Source: an uncultured Arenicella sp. (GTDB taxonomy: Bacteria > Pseudomonadota > Gammaproteobacteria > Arenicellales > Arenicellaceae). Taken from it: a stretch of 64,000 nucleotides of DNA. The position numbers and the translations under genes were made by a program. The notes under the pieces were generated by a model. That model searched no databases and had not been told where the DNA came from. It was given only the letters and a program-made list of their open reading frames with translations. The stretch lies in contig CALINO010000001.1 in assembly GCA_938045295.1 (NCBI GenBank), positions 42,028 through 106,027 on the forward strand, written 5' to 3'. Below are positions 1-10,508 of the stretch, piece by piece; position 1 is the first letter of the stretch, and each line of letters starts with the position of its first letter.

Positions 1-1293
1 CATGGTGTCGGCACGGTCAGCCAGTTCACTGCTGTCGTATTTTTCATCCATGAGCTCATCGCGGTTATATGCGCTCACGTCTTCATTAGACTCAACCATG
101 GCATCGTAAGCTTGCTGGCGGAAAGACAAGGTCCAGTTGAACGAGGGCGAGTTGTTGTATACCAATTTTGCGTTTGGCACCACTTCGCGAATTCGGCTCA
201 TCATGCCACCTATTTGCCCAACGTGTGGTTTTTCGGTTTCAATCCAAATTAGATCAGCGCCGTTTTGCAAGCTGGTGATGGAGTCAAGCACGCAGCGGTC
301 TTCGCCGGTATTGGGTTTGAACTGGAACAAGCCGCTGGGTAGCCGTTTTGGGCGCACCAGCTGACCGTCGCGATGCATGACTACGTCGCCGTTCTGCATT
401 TGCCCAGGCGTAAGCTGCTCGCAATCGATGAATGAATTGTATTGATCGCCCAAGTCACCGGGTTCATTGGTAACGGCAATTTGTTTGGTTAGGCCAGCGC
501 CGAGTGAGTCGGTGCGAGCAACAATAACCCCGTCATCAACGCCCAGTTCCATAAAGGCATAACGCACGGCGCGAATCTTGGCTAAGAAATCAGAGTGTGG
601 AACCGTTACTTTGCCGTCTTGGTGGCCACATTGCTTTTCATCTGACACTTGGTTTTCAATTTGAATGGCGCAGGCGCCAGCCTCAATCATTTGTTTGGCC
701 AGTAAATAGGTGGCTTCTTCATTACCAAAACCGGCATCAATGTCGGCAATAATCGGCACCACGTGGGTTTCAAAATTATCTATTTTTGCTTGTACTTGTT
801 TCGCTTGCTCAGGCTTGCCAGCGGCGTTGGCAGCATCTAACTCTTTGAACAAGTGCCTTAGTTCACGTGCATCGGCTTGGCGTAAAAAGGTATAAAGCTC
901 TTCAATTAATGCCGGAACCGATGTTTTTTCATGCATTGATTGGTCTGGCAGCGGGCCAAACTCTGAACGTAATGCGGCAATCATCCAGCCAGACAGGTAT
1001 AAGTAACGCTTGTTAGTTGTGCCGTGGTGCTTTTTCACCGCAATGAGCTTTTGCTGGCCAATAAAACCGTGCCAGCAGCCTAATGATTGAGTGTAACTGG
1101 CAGAGTCAGCATCGTAGTCGGCCATGTCTTGGCGCATGATATTGGCGGTGTATTTGGCAATTTCCAAACCGGTTTGAAACCGGTTTTGCAATTTCATACG
1201 GGCAACGTAATCAGGGTTGATTCCTGCAAAGGCGGTTGCGTCTGTGCCAACCAGCTTGTTGGCGGCGTCAATAGCGTCTTGATAGGTAGACAT
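1..1293 (-). CDS. aceA: Isocitrate lyase, 5' part (3' end outside window)
   Basis: Cleaves isocitrate to glyoxylate and succinate, the first step of the glyoxylate shunt, in the cytosol. The reading frame is open from ATG at 1293 to the window edge (431 codons); it is missing from the ORF track because it has no stop here. The start is supported by an AGGAGA Shine-Dalgarno just upstream. The catalytic-loop motif QCGH is visible with Cys222, in the context DEKQCGHQDGK, which is typical of the long (about 530 aa) pseudomonad-type enzymes rather than the 434-aa E. coli type. It is divergent from malate synthase G, the next enzyme of the shunt, across a 417-bp shared regulatory region. Very sure of the family; about 100 C-terminal residues lie outside the window. 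Confidence 0.96.
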   Translation of the reverse strand, partial: MSTYQDAIDAANKLVGTDATAFAGINPDYVARMKLQNRFQTGLEIAKYTANIMRQDMADYDADSASYTQSLGCWHGFIGQQKLIAVKKHHGTTNKRYLYLSGWMIAALRSEFGPLPDQSMHEKTSVPALIEELYTFLRQADARELRHLFKELDAANAAGKPEQAKQVQAKIDNFETHVVPIIADIDAGFGNEEATYLLAKQMIEAGACAIQIENQVSDEKQCGHQDGKVTVPHSDFLAKIRAVRYAFMELGVDDGVIVARTDSLGAGLTKQIAVTNEPGDLGDQYNSFIDCEQLTPGQMQNGDVVMHRDGQLVRPKRLPSGLFQFKPNTGEDRCVLDSITSLQNGADLIWIETEKPHVGQIGGMMSRIREVVPNAKLVYNNSPSFNWTLSFRQQAYDAMVESNEDVSAYNRDELMDEKYDSSELADRADTM

Positions 1294-1710
1294 GCGGTTC
1301 TCCTGTAGTAATACTCTTTCGTGTTTGAACGTGAGTTAGCTCAAGCTAAATGCATCACACTCTGTGTTGTATGTAACTACCATAGCCTTAGATCTATTAT
1401 TTCCCAACATTATGATTTATATAATTGCCATTTTCTATCTGAATAATGGTAGTAGTATTCACGGTTTTTCTAGCTTTTGCGATACTTATTCTTTTTGTGA
1501 ATAGTGTGCATTTGAATACGTGTTGTGAAATACCGCTAGAATTCGCTCAGTACCACTGAATTGAATGCCTTGTTATGCTTGTCAAAGACTTTGTTAGAGT
1601 CTTGTTAATACAGCGCTTACCGGCCAGTTTAGTGTTGATTTTTTAGTTTAGCGTTAACGTTAGTGAAAACGGCGTAACGCTGAAATATATGGAAAGTTGG
1701 AGATAAGCCC
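1294..1710. promoter_or_regulatory. Divergent aceA / glcB control region
   Basis: AT-rich intergenic region between the two glyoxylate-shunt genes. Two short inverted repeats can be read: AAGACT/AGTCTT (1585-1590 and 1597-1602), and AGCGTTA/TAACGCT (1650-1656 and 1675-1681). The second would form a stem in the malate synthase leader just before its GGAG ribosome site. I could not identify a convincing sigma70 promoter pair for either gene. Joint regulation by acetate or fatty-acid status is likely from the pathway, but no known operator was recognised. Confidence 0.5.
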
Positions 1711-3882
1711 ATGAGTTGCTATATCGAACGTTGCGCAATGCGTGTTGATGTTGAACTAATTCAATTCGTTGAAGAAGAAGTACTGCCCGGTTTGCCAATA
1801 CAGGCAAATGCTTTTTGGCAATCACTCAATAACTTAGTGACTGAGTTAACACCAAAAAACAAAACCTTACTGGCTAAACGTGATGCATTACAACAACAGT
1901 TAGATCAATGGAATCAGGCCAATAAAGGCACGTTTGATCAACAGCAATATAAGGCTTTTTTACAAAGCATTGGCTACCTTGAGCAAGAGGGCGACGACTT
2001 TGAAATTACCACCAGTAACGTTGACAGCGAAATTGCCCTGCAAGCGGGGCCTCAATTGGTGGTGCCCACGTCTAATGCGCGTTTTGCGCTAAATGCCACC
2101 AATGCACGTTGGGGAAGCCTCTACGACGCTTTGTACGGCACTGACGTTATTTCAGAAGAGGGTGGCGCTCACCGTTCAGGTGGTTACAACCCGGTGCGCG
2201 GCGCCAAAGTGGTGGCCTTTGCACGCCACTTTCTTGATCAGGCCTTCCCGTTATTAAACAAAAGCCACGCCGATGTGACGAGTTATTCCATTAAAGACCG
2301 CACGCTGCTTGCCGAGTTTGATGATGGCGAAAGTGCGTTATTGCAGGCACCTGAGCAATGCGTGGCGTATCAAGGTGAGCCAAGCCAGCCCAGCGCTGTG
2401 GTGTTGCGTAATAACGGTTTGCATGTGGTGCTTGAAATTGACCCAGAGTCAGAGATCGGTAGTCATGACAAAGCCGGTATTAGTGATGTAACAATGGAAG
2501 CGGCTGTTACCACCATTCAAGACTTTGAAGACTCGGTGGCGGCGGTGGATGCGCAAGACAAGGTGGGTGTGTACCGCAATTGGCTAGGCTTAATGAAAGG
2601 CAATTTGCAGGATACGTTTACTAAGAATGGCCAGCCAGTGACACGCAGCATGGCGGCCGATAGGCATTGTCATTCTGTTAACGGAGAGCCCTTAGTGTTG
2701 CATGGGCGCAGCTTATTGTTCTGCCGTAACGTTGGCCACTTAATGAGCAACCCGGCCATTTTGGACGCCAACGGAGATGAAATTCAAGAAGGCATCATGG
2801 ATGCCATGCTGAGTGTGCTGATTTCCATGCATGACTTAACAGGCGAACACGCTTGCCGCAACACACGTACGGGCAGTGTCTATATTGTTAAACCTAAAAT
2901 GCACGGGCCAGAAGAAGTAGCGTTTGCCAATACCTTATTTGACCGCGTTGAAGATGAGCTAGGGTTACCTCGCCACACCATTAAAATTGGTGTGATGGAC
3001 GAAGAGCGCCGCACCACCGTTAACCTCAAAGAATGCATACGTCAGGTTAAAGACCGCGTGGTGTTTATTAATACTGGCTTTTTAGATCGAACCGGTGATG
3101 AAATTCATACCAGCATGTTGTTAGGCGCTATGGCAACTAAAGCGCAGATTAAGCAGCAGCCGTGGATTAACGCCTATGAAAATTGGAATGTGGACATTGG
3201 CTTGCAGTGCGGTTTTTCCAAAAAAGCGCAAATAGGCAAGGGCATGTGGGCCATGCCCGATGAAATGTCGCAAATGCTAGAGGCCAAAATAGATCACCCC
3301 AAATCCGGCGCCAATACTGCTTGGGTGCCGTCCCCCAATGGCGCTACGTTGCACGCCACCCATTACCATCAAGTGAGCGTTTCTGATGTGCAAAGCCAGC
3401 TTAAACAGCGCCAACGAGCCTCGTTGCAAGACATTCTAACGGTGCCATTGAGTGATGACATTAGCCAGCTAAGCGCAGATGACATTCAAGCCGAGTTAGA
3501 CAATAACGTGCAAGGCATATTGGGCTATGTGGTGCGTTGGGTCGACCAAGGTGTTGGTTGCTCTAAAGTGCCAGACATCAACAATGTGGGGTTGATGGAA
3601 GACCGAGCCACTTTGCGTATTTCCAGCCAACATTTGGCTAACTGGTTAACTCATAATGTGACCAATGCTGAACAGGTTCGCCAGACTTTTGAGCGTATGG
3701 CAGCGGTGGTTGATAAGCAAAATCAAAACGACCCGTTGTACAAACCCATGGCTGGAAACTTCGACACCAGTTTGGCTTATCAAGCGGCTCTTGAATTGGT
3801 ATTTGAAGGCACACGGCAGCCCAATGGCTATACTGAGCCATTGTTACACGCGTATCGCTTGCGGTTGAAAAAGGCCAGTTGA
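1711..3882 (+). CDS. glcB: Malate synthase G
   Basis: Condenses glyoxylate with acetyl-CoA to give malate, completing the glyoxylate shunt with the divergent isocitrate lyase. The 723-aa length equals that of E. coli malate synthase G, the large isoform. The family motif [11 protein letters not shown] is present in the C-terminal half, and the N-terminal [19 protein letters not shown] segment matches the family start. ATG at 1711 is preceded by a GGAG site at a good distance; an in-frame ATG nine codons later is a less likely alternative. A stem-loop (AGCGTTA/TAACGCT) lies in the leader. No other gene appears to share its transcript, as the next ORF (mrp) starts 218 bp downstream. Confidence 0.97.
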   Translation: MSCYIERCAMRVDVELIQFVEEEVLPGLPIQANAFWQSLNNLVTELTPKNKTLLAKRDALQQQLDQWNQANKGTFDQQQYKAFLQSIGYLEQEGDDFEITTSNVDSEIALQAGPQLVVPTSNARFALNATNARWGSLYDALYGTDVISEEGGAHRSGGYNPVRGAKVVAFARHFLDQAFPLLNKSHADVTSYSIKDRTLLAEFDDGESALLQAPEQCVAYQGEPSQPSAVVLRNNGLHVVLEIDPESEIGSHDKAGISDVTMEAAVTTIQDFEDSVAAVDAQDKVGVYRNWLGLMKGNLQDTFTKNGQPVTRSMAADRHCHSVNGEPLVLHGRSLLFCRNVGHLMSNPAILDANGDEIQEGIMDAMLSVLISMHDLTGEHACRNTRTGSVYIVKPKMHGPEEVAFANTLFDRVEDELGLPRHTIKIGVMDEERRTTVNLKECIRQVKDRVVFINTGFLDRTGDEIHTSMLLGAMATKAQIKQQPWINAYENWNVDIGLQCGFSKKAQIGKGMWAMPDEMSQMLEAKIDHPKSGANTAWVPSPNGATLHATHYHQVSVSDVQSQLKQRQRASLQDILTVPLSDDISQLSADDIQAELDNNVQGILGYVVRWVDQGVGCSKVPDINNVGLMEDRATLRISSQHLANWLTHNVTNAEQVRQTFERMAAVVDKQNQNDPLYKPMAGNFDTSLAYQAALELVFEGTRQPNGYTEPLLHAYRLRLKKAS

Positions 3883-3917
3883 TTATTGCTTAGCGGCCGG
3901 CAGGTAAACTGCGCAGG

Positions 3918-3950
3918 CTATTGTGGGCCTATTGTGGGCCTATTGTGCGG
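3918..3950. repeat. Three tandem copies of an 11-bp unit
   Basis: CTATTGTGGGC occurs twice in direct succession, followed by a third copy CTATTGTGCGG. It sits in the 218-bp gap between glcB and mrp. No function is evident; slipped-strand duplication is the simplest origin. Confidence 0.8.
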
Positions 3951-4100
3951 CTTATACAGATCTTTGCCTGGGCTGCTAATGGCTTCAGGTTGGCTGTTTT
4001 GTTGCGGTTTTGCCTGTTGATCAGTGTTGTCTTGGTGTAGTGTCTTAATGCGAACAATGTTAGCATTACGCTCCTCACATCCAATACAGTTGCTCACGGC

Positions 4101-5207
4101 ATGTCTGAACAAATTATTACGGCAATAACCAACCAATTACATGCGGTTATTGACCCTTATACGCAAACCAAACTTACTGCAAATAAAGGCTTGGTCAGCG
4201 TTCAAGTTGATGACGCTAAAGTTACCGTTAGCTTAAGCCGCGGCTACCCAATTCGCTCAGTGTTAACTGAATTGGCTGATTTAGTAAAAAATCAGTTACA
4301 AAGCGTGGATGTTGGTACTCGAAACCTGGAAGTGTTGGTGACGCAAAACATTGTCTCGCACAGTTCTCAGCAAGGCGTTAAAGCGGTTCCTGGCGTGAAA
4401 AATATCATTGCCATTGCGTCTGGCAAGGGCGGGGTTGGAAAGTCCACTTGTTCGGCTAACTTGGCGTTAGCTTTATCGGCCTCAGGTGCCAAAGTGGGCA
4501 TGCTCGATGCCGACATATACGGGCCCAGCCAACCGCGCATGTTAGGCATTACTGGCAAGCCAGAAGCACTTGAAAATAAAATGCTGTTGCCGATGCTCAG
4601 CCACGACATTAAAATTATGTCGATCGGCTTCTTAGTGGAAGAAGACACGCCGATGATCTGGCGTGGCCCCATGGTGACCCAAGCGCTTGAGCAAATGTTG
4701 CGCGGCACATCATGGAACCAAGACGGCCAAGATTTGGATTACCTGATTGTCGACTTACCGCCAGGCACGGGGGACATTCAACTCACCTTAAGCCAAAAGG
4801 TGCCCGTTAGCGGTGCCGTTATTGTTACCACTCCACAAGACATTGCGTTGTTGGACGCGAAAAAAGCCTACAAAATGTTTGAAAAAGTGGACGTGCCCAT
4901 TTACGGCGTAATTGAAAACATGAGCACCCATATTTGCACCAGCTGTGGCCATGAAGAAGCCATTTTTGGTTCAGAAGGTGCCAGTAAAATGGCGCAAGAG
5001 TACGGTTTAGACCTGTTGGGTAAAATTCCATTAGAAATGGCCATTCGAGAATTGGCCGACTCAGGAACGCCAACCGTGGTATCACAACCCGATTCTGAAA
5101 CAGCCAAACGTTATCAGTCTATTGCAATGAAAATTGCCGGTAAGCTGTCGGCCAAGAAAAAAGACTTTAGTGCCAGTTTTCCTAATATTGTGGTGGAAAA
5201 TTCATAG
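4101..5207 (+). CDS. mrp: Mrp/ApbC-type iron-sulfur cluster carrier ATPase
   Basis: Cytosolic P-loop ATPase that carries Fe-S clusters to apo-proteins (Mrp/NBP35/ApbC family). Residues 1-90 form the small MIP18/DUF59-type domain. The deviant Walker A motif GKGGVGKST lies at about residues 107-115, DADIYGPSQPRM follows, and the cluster-binding CxxC (CTSC) is at about residue 278. Length (368 aa) is normal. The start at 4101 has only a weak ribosome site, but the N-terminus fits the family. It is followed 62 bp later by aroC in the same direction. Confidence 0.95.
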   Translation: MSEQIITAITNQLHAVIDPYTQTKLTANKGLVSVQVDDAKVTVSLSRGYPIRSVLTELADLVKNQLQSVDVGTRNLEVLVTQNIVSHSSQQGVKAVPGVKNIIAIASGKGGVGKSTCSANLALALSASGAKVGMLDADIYGPSQPRMLGITGKPEALENKMLLPMLSHDIKIMSIGFLVEEDTPMIWRGPMVTQALEQMLRGTSWNQDGQDLDYLIVDLPPGTGDIQLTLSQKVPVSGAVIVTTPQDIALLDAKKAYKMFEKVDVPIYGVIENMSTHICTSCGHEEAIFGSEGASKMAQEYGLDLLGKIPLEMAIRELADSGTPTVVSQPDSETAKRYQSIAMKIAGKLSAKKKDFSASFPNIVVENS

Positions 5208-5269
5208 CGCCCCCTTGCTATGATGGCCTGTATTTAAATTTATAATTTAGCACTTACGCAGATAAGAAA

Positions 5270-6370
5270 ATGAGCGATAGTAGTATTGGTAAACTGTTTA
5301 GAGTAACCACCTTTGGTGAAAGCCACGGTAAAGGCATTGGCTGCATCGTTGATGGCTGCCCACCTGGGCTGGGCTTAACGGAAGCCGATTTGCAACCAGA
5401 TCTTGACCGCCGCAAACCTGGGCAGTCTAAGTTTACTACTCAGCGCCGCGAGCCCGATGAAGTGCAGATTTTTTCTGGCGTGTTTGAAGGGAAAACCACC
5501 GGCACGTCTATCGGTATGTTGATTCACAACACCGATCAAAAATCCAAAGACTACTCCAACATCATGGATACGTTTCGCCCCGGGCACGCTGATTACACGT
5601 ATCACCACAAATACGGCAATCGAGATTACCGCGGCGGTGGGCGTTCATCGGCTCGTACTACGGCCATGATTGTGGCTGCGGGTGGCATTGCTAAAAAGTA
5701 TTTAAACGAAAAGCAAGGCATTGAAATTCGGGCCTATTTGTCGCAAATGGGCGATGTTAAAGTTGATAGTGTTGATTTTGATGAAATCAGCAACAACCCA
5801 TTTAACTGCCCCGATGCCAGTAAAGTAGAGGCCATGGAGCAGTTAATTACCCAGTTACGTCGCGATGGCGATTCGGTGGGTGCCAAAATTACCGTGGTGG
5901 CTAACAACATGCCAGTGGGGCTGGGTGAACCGGTATTTAATGAACTTGATGCCGATATAGCCAAAGCGCTAATGAGCATTAACGCAGTAAAAGGCGTGGA
6001 AATTGGTGCGGGTTTTGATGCGGTTAGCCAGCGTGGCTCAGAGCACCGCGATGAACTTCACCCCGATGGCTTTGCCAGCAATAATGCCGGCGGCATTTTG
6101 GGTGGCATTTCGTCAGGCCAAGACGTGGTGGCCAGCTTGGCTTTAAAGCCAACGTCTAGTATTACCAAGCCCGGCATGAGTATTAATCGCCAAGGCGAAC
6201 CGGCAGAAGTGGTGACCAAAGGCCGCCATGATCCGTGCGTTGGTATTCGCGCCGTGCCGATTGCCGAAGCCATGTTGGCCATTGTGATCATGGATCATTT
6301 TTTACGACACCGCGCACAAAATGCCGATGTGTCGGTATCCACACCCGTTATTCCGGCGAGCCGCGGTTAA
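5270..6370 (+). CDS. aroC: Chorismate synthase
   Basis: Last step of the shikimate pathway: converts EPSP to chorismate using reduced FMN. The 366-aa protein has the N-terminal GESHGKGIG signature and the central GGGRSSAR stretch followed by GGIAKKYL. At the signature most proteins I know read SSARET; here it reads SSARTT, a small deviation. The C-terminal [17 protein letters not shown] segment is typical. It is followed by an MFS transporter, the same order as in pseudomonads. Another shikimate gene, DAHP synthase, lies at the far end of the window but is not linked by transcription. Confidence 0.97.
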   Translation: MSDSSIGKLFRVTTFGESHGKGIGCIVDGCPPGLGLTEADLQPDLDRRKPGQSKFTTQRREPDEVQIFSGVFEGKTTGTSIGMLIHNTDQKSKDYSNIMDTFRPGHADYTYHHKYGNRDYRGGGRSSARTTAMIVAAGGIAKKYLNEKQGIEIRAYLSQMGDVKVDSVDFDEISNNPFNCPDASKVEAMEQLITQLRRDGDSVGAKITVVANNMPVGLGEPVFNELDADIAKALMSINAVKGVEIGAGFDAVSQRGSEHRDELHPDGFASNNAGGILGGISSGQDVVASLALKPTSSITKPGMSINRQGEPAEVVTKGRHDPCVGIRAVPIAEAMLAIVIMDHFLRHRAQNADVSVSTPVIPASRG

Positions 6371-6536
6371 ACAGCGCGGCGGCATGAATGGCCACCGGTT
6401 AAGCCAGGCCTTATTGTTTGGTCTTATTTCCCAGTTCTACTTCGCCGTATTGCGCCAGCAAACGGGCGTAATTGTGTGCCTGAAGCGTACTCATAACAGG
6501 CGTGCGCATAAAACGGTACGAGGCATTCGCTAGCAC

Positions 6537-7697
6537 ATGCGCACTTGGCACTTTTCTAATTTTTACTTTTTCTACTTTGCAACCATCGGCATCATCATGC
6601 CGTACTGGAGCCTGTACTTAAATCACATTGGCTTCAGCGCTAAAGAAATTGGCCAACTCATGGCCATATTTCTGTTCACCAAAATGATTGCGCCTAATAT
6701 TTGGGCGGCCATTGCCGATTCTGTTGCGGCCAAGCGAGGCAGTTCTTTAGGCTTATTAAAGTTTGCCGCTGTCGCCACCTTGCTTATTTACTCATTGATG
6801 GCGGTGGTTGAGAGCTTTTGGGCGGTGGGCGCCGTAATGCTGGGGTATTGCGTTTTTTGGAACGCCTCATTACCGCAACTTGAAGCCGCCACCTTGAACC
6901 ACTTGCAAGACAAGCGTCAGTACGGGCGTGTGCGTTTATGGGGTTCATGGGGTTTTATTGTTACCGTGCTTGGGCTTGGGGTGCTAATGGATTTTTCTGG
7001 CCCCAGCAGTATTTTGCCTGCCGGTGGTGTGGCCTTAGTGGCCTTGGTTATTGCCAGCTTATTTATGCGTGACGGCAGTATTAAGCCGGCAGATACGCCT
7101 CAACAAACCGTGCGTGTTTTTGAAGTACTGAATTGGCGAGTGATGACGCTATTAGCTTTATGCGTGCTAATGCAACTCAGCCATGCGCCACTGCAAACCT
7201 TTATGAGTTTGTATTTACTTGAATACGGTTATACCAATTGGCAAGTGGGCTTGTTATGGACCACCGGCGTACTGTTCGAGATTGTGATATTCATTTATGC
7301 CTACAAAATATTGCACCGCTTTCGCTTATCTCATTTGTTGACCTTCACCTTTGCCGTAGCCGCACTGCGTTGGGTGCTGGTTGCCCAGTATCCTGAATTT
7401 CCGGTTGTGGTGTTTTTAACGCAAGCCATGCACGCCATTACCTTTGGCCTGTATCACGCGGTAATGATGCAGCTCATTGATCGTTTATTTGTGGGGCGCT
7501 ACCAAATTCGAGGGCAGGCGCTGTACAGCAGTTTAAGTTATGGCTTAGGCGGGGCGGTTGGCAGTTTTATCAGCGGCTATATTTGGACGGACATTGGTAA
7601 GCAAGAACTGTTTCTTTTTTGTGGGGTGCTGATGATCTTCGTGTCGGTGTTTTCGTTTTTCTTTGTTCACAAATTAACCCATCAAGTTTCACGATAA
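6537..7697 (+). CDS. MFS transporter, nucleoside-permease/HcaT-like
   Basis: Inner-membrane major facilitator protein of 386 aa with about 12 hydrophobic segments, resembling the MFS_1-like/HcaT (3-phenylpropionate permease-like) group. Visible family features are the N-terminal FYFATIGIIMPYWSLYL and the loop GRVRLWGSWGFI. The substrate is unknown. The gene follows aroC by 166 bp, an arrangement also known in pseudomonads, but no functional link has been shown. The ORF at 6321-6533 in the gap is a shadow of the aroC end. The start has only a distant GAGG-like site, so a few residues of uncertainty remain. Confidence 0.88.
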   Translation: MRTWHFSNFYFFYFATIGIIMPYWSLYLNHIGFSAKEIGQLMAIFLFTKMIAPNIWAAIADSVAAKRGSSLGLLKFAAVATLLIYSLMAVVESFWAVGAVMLGYCVFWNASLPQLEAATLNHLQDKRQYGRVRLWGSWGFIVTVLGLGVLMDFSGPSSILPAGGVALVALVIASLFMRDGSIKPADTPQQTVRVFEVLNWRVMTLLALCVLMQLSHAPLQTFMSLYLLEYGYTNWQVGLLWTTGVLFEIVIFIYAYKILHRFRLSHLLTFTFAVAALRWVLVAQYPEFPVVVFLTQAMHAITFGLYHAVMMQLIDRLFVGRYQIRGQALYSSLSYGLGGAVGSFISGYIWTDIGKQELFLFCGVLMIFVSVFSFFFVHKLTHQVSR

Positions 7698-7725
7698 CCT
7701 CACTGGCAAAAACTACACTGCGCAC

Positions 7726-9141
7726 ATGAAAGTAATACATTGGTTTCGCGAAGATTTACGCCTGTTAGACAACCCAGCGCTCAGTCATGCGGCTGAACAC
7801 GCCGATGCTGAAGTGGTGCCGGTTTTTATTTACCCCGAAGGCTTAGGTGGCGCCAGTTATTGGTGGCTACATAAAAGCTTAGAGAACTTATCTAAAGCAT
7901 TGAAAAGTAAAGGCGTTGATCTGGTTTTTGCCACCGGCTCACCGCACACGGTATTGCCCAAATTGGCCGAGCAAATAGGCGCAAATTTAATAACTTGGAA
8001 TAGGGTGTATTCGCCTGAAGGTATTGAACAAGGCAAGCAGGTTAAACAGGCATTAGGCAATGCATCAGTAGAGCACCGTTCGTTTAACGGCCAATTGTTG
8101 ATAGAGCCGACAAAGGTGCTTAACAAGCAAGGTTTGCCGTTTAAAGTCTTTACGCCTTTTTGGCGCAACTGCGTATCATTTTTAACCGCTCGCGAATTAG
8201 CCCCTGAACCCAGATTCAAGCCCAGTACGCACTCATTGGCCAGTGAGCATTTGCAAGACTGGGGTTTACAGCCAACAGCGCCGAACTGGGCCAAAGGGTT
8301 TGAGCCTTTATGGCAACCGGGTGAGGCGGGCGCACAGAGCCGTTGGCGCGAATTTTTATCGGGCACTATTGATACTTATAAAGACGGGCGAGACATTCCA
8401 AGTGAATCGAACACGTCATTACTCTCACCGCATTTAGTGTTTGGTGAAATCAGTTCGCAACAGCTGTGGAACGACGTGCAAGAAGCCATCGTAGGCCAAC
8501 AAATTAGCCATGAAAATGGGCACAAGTTTTTATCTGAAATAGGGTGGCGTGAATTTAGCCGCTACCTGTTGGTACACTTTCCGCACTTAATTACTGAGCC
8601 CTTTAATGCGCGCTTTACTAATTTCCCGTGGGGCGATGACGCGCAGCTCATTAAAGCGTGGCAGCAAGGGCAAACCGGTTACCCCATTGTCGATGCCGGA
8701 ATGCGTGAACTGTGGCAAACCGGTTATATGCACAACCGGGTGCGCATGATTGTGGCGTCGTTTTTAACCAAGCACTGTTTGAGCCATTGGCATCATGGCA
8801 TGGCGTGGTTTTGGGACACGCTGCTGGATGCCGACATTGCCAATAACACCGCAAGCTGGCAATGGGTTGCCGGTTGCGGTGCCGACGCGTCTCCCTACTT
8901 TCGCATTTTCAACCCCATTTTACAGGGTGAAAAATTTGATAAACAAGGTGTGTACGTGAAGCGTTGGGTGCCAGAATTGGCCGATGTTCCAGCTAAGTTT
9001 ATTCACAAACCGTGGGAGGCCGACCAGCCGACATTACATGCCGCAAAGGTGGCATTAGGCACTGATTACCCACTGCCCATTGTGGACCACAAACACGCGC
9101 GTGAAACAGCACTATTAGCCTATCAAGCAATAAAAACATAA
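7726..9141 (+). CDS. phrB: Deoxyribodipyrimidine photolyase (class I CPD)
   Basis: Light-driven repair of cyclobutane pyrimidine dimers. The 471-aa protein has the N-terminal Rossmann antenna domain (VIHWFREDLRLLDNPAL) and the C-terminal FAD-binding helical domain. In that domain GYPIVDAGMRELWQTGYMHNR (about 317-337), the AxWFWDTLLDADIANN stretch and WQWVAGCGADASPYFRIFNP are all intact. The pattern is that of class I microbial photolyases rather than cry-DASH, since the cry-DASH C-terminal features are not evident. It lies 28 bp after the MFS gene and may be co-transcribed with it. Confidence 0.96.
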   Translation: MKVIHWFREDLRLLDNPALSHAAEHADAEVVPVFIYPEGLGGASYWWLHKSLENLSKALKSKGVDLVFATGSPHTVLPKLAEQIGANLITWNRVYSPEGIEQGKQVKQALGNASVEHRSFNGQLLIEPTKVLNKQGLPFKVFTPFWRNCVSFLTARELAPEPRFKPSTHSLASEHLQDWGLQPTAPNWAKGFEPLWQPGEAGAQSRWREFLSGTIDTYKDGRDIPSESNTSLLSPHLVFGEISSQQLWNDVQEAIVGQQISHENGHKFLSEIGWREFSRYLLVHFPHLITEPFNARFTNFPWGDDAQLIKAWQQGQTGYPIVDAGMRELWQTGYMHNRVRMIVASFLTKHCLSHWHHGMAWFWDTLLDADIANNTASWQWVAGCGADASPYFRIFNPILQGEKFDKQGVYVKRWVPELADVPAKFIHKPWEADQPTLHAAKVALGTDYPLPIVDHKHARETALLAYQAIKT

Positions 9142-9148
9142 GTGCCAT

Positions 9149-9167
9149 TGATCTTTAAAATAGATCA
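9149..9167. promoter_or_regulatory. Inverted repeat TGATCT-N7-AGATCA upstream of prx-grx
   Basis: A 6-bp inverted repeat with a 7-nt AT-rich spacer lies about 93 bp before the peroxiredoxin-glutaredoxin start, followed by AT-rich sequence (TATTATATAAATAATC). It could be an operator or part of the promoter. It does not match the OxyR pattern I know, so the regulator is unassigned. Confidence 0.35.
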
Positions 9168-9259
9168 ATATTATATAAATAATCAAATTTAAAGATCGTT
9201 ATTGGCTTGTTAAGATTCATTCATTGAAACAAACCAGTTAACTATTTAACGAGGGCGTT

Positions 9260-10027
9260 ATGTCAAACGAAACGGTATCAAATCAAGACTTTCCAACAGC
9301 CAGCATGCAAGGCCAAGCCATACCCAATGTCACGTTCCGCACGCGCGATGGTGATGAATGGGCAGACGTAACGACCGACGAGCTTTTCAAAGGCAAAACG
9401 GTGGTTCTTTTCTCATTACCCGGGGCATTCACGCCAACCTGTTCGTCAACGCACTTGCCGCGTTACAACGAATTGGCCAGCACCTTCGAGAAAAACGGCG
9501 TTGATAGCATTATTTGCATGAGCGTTAACGACACTTTTGTGATGAACGCTTGGAAGCAAGACCAAGAGGCCTCTAATATTACGGTTATCCCCGACGGTAA
9601 CGGTGAGTTCACTGATGGCATAAGTATGTTGGTTGGCAAAGAAGATTTAGGCTTTGGCAAACGTTCTTGGCGTTATTCCATGTTAGTGAAAGACGGCGTG
9701 GTGGAAAAAATGTTTGTTGAACCCAACAAACCTGGCGACCCATTTGAAGTGTCAGACGCTGATACCATGCTCGAATACATAAACCCAGAAGCGGTAAAGC
9801 CACAGTCTGTGGCCATTATCACCAAGCCGGGTTGCCCGTATTGCGCTAAGGCAAAAACCTTACTTAAAATCAAAGGCATTGCGTTTGAAGAAATTGTACT
9901 CGGCAAAGACGCAACCTCAGTGAGTGTGAAAGCTATTTCAGGCAAGGCCACGGTTCCCCAAGTATTTTTTGATGGTGTTAATATTGGTGGCTCTGATGAT
10001 TTAGAAAAATACTTACAAGACCAATAA
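9260..10027 (+). CDS. Peroxiredoxin-glutaredoxin fusion protein
   Basis: Glutathione-dependent peroxidase that carries its own reductant. Residues 1-165 are a Prx5-type peroxiredoxin with the peroxidatic Cys61 in [14 protein letters not shown]. Residues 175-255 are a glutaredoxin with the CPYC active site (Cys192/Cys195) in [11 protein letters not shown] and the TVPQVF and GGSDDL glutathione-binding motifs. This hybrid is well known in Haemophilus, Vibrio and related gammaproteobacteria; at 255 aa it is slightly longer than usual because of an N-terminal extension. The start has a GAGG site in 'aacgagggcgtt'. Monocistronic by spacing. Confidence 0.96.
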   Translation: MSNETVSNQDFPTASMQGQAIPNVTFRTRDGDEWADVTTDELFKGKTVVLFSLPGAFTPTCSSTHLPRYNELASTFEKNGVDSIICMSVNDTFVMNAWKQDQEASNITVIPDGNGEFTDGISMLVGKEDLGFGKRSWRYSMLVKDGVVEKMFVEPNKPGDPFEVSDADTMLEYINPEAVKPQSVAIITKPGCPYCAKAKTLLKIKGIAFEEIVLGKDATSVSVKAISGKATVPQVFFDGVNIGGSDDLEKYLQDQ

Positions 10028-10064
10028 GGCAACGGCAGGTCATTAAAGCAGCTACAAGCTAAAG

Positions 10065-10099
10065 AGTGGGCGCATTTTACGAATTAATTTGTGCCCACT
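10065..10099. terminator. Stem-loop after prx-grx (possible terminator)
   Basis: AGTGGGCGCA pairs with TGTGCCCACT (nine of ten pairs) around a 15-nt AT-rich loop, 38 nt after the prx-grx stop. There is no clear T-run on either strand, so this may be a transcript-stabilising hairpin rather than an intrinsic terminator. Confidence 0.4.
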
Positions 10100-10189
10100 T
10101 AAATCCAGCCCGTAATATACTTAGCAACCTAATATTTCAGTCGCGTACGCGTTTACTGATGAATAAATGATTGTTGCATGAGGTTGTGT

Positions 10190-10438
10190 ATGCAAAACGA
10201 CGAAGCCGACTTCGCCGACAATGTGGGGTTCTCCACCGAAGATTTAAGCAAGTTAGCTACATGGAAAATGCCATTTGGCAAATACGCCGGCAGTGCACTT
10301 ATTGACTTGCCTGAAGCGTATTTGTTTTGGTTTCAAAAACACGAATTCCCAAAAGGAGAGCTGGGCGAATTAATGAAACTATGCCTAGATTTGAAAATTG
10401 AAGGTTTAGATAGCCTGATTAAGCCGTTGAAGAAGTAG
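10190..10438 (+). CDS. DUF3820 family small protein
   Basis: Protein of 82 aa with the DUF3820 signature: MPFGKYAGSALIDLPEAYLFWF followed by a FPKGELGELM segment. Function is unknown; in Pseudomonas a member is annotated as a quorum-sensing-regulated virulence factor, but I see nothing here to support that role. The ORF track begins at 10178, but GAGG overlapping that first ATG, at good spacing to ATG 10190, favours the shorter form. It marks the left edge of the accessory stretch that follows. Confidence 0.85.
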   Translation: MQNDEADFADNVGFSTEDLSKLATWKMPFGKYAGSALIDLPEAYLFWFQKHEFPKGELGELMKLCLDLKIEGLDSLIKPLKK

Positions 10439-10508
10439 GGTTTGGGTGACTTTTGTATTTTAATGATACTTATACAATTAATTTTCTTACTCAGATGAGA
10501 AAAGTTAA

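Noticed and set aside
4367-4708. 113-aa antisense ORF within mrp
   Set aside because: Shadow of a strongly conserved gene.
6321-6533. 70-aa ORF between aroC and the MFS gene
   Set aside because: Begins inside aroC in another frame and has no sensible translation or ribosome site.
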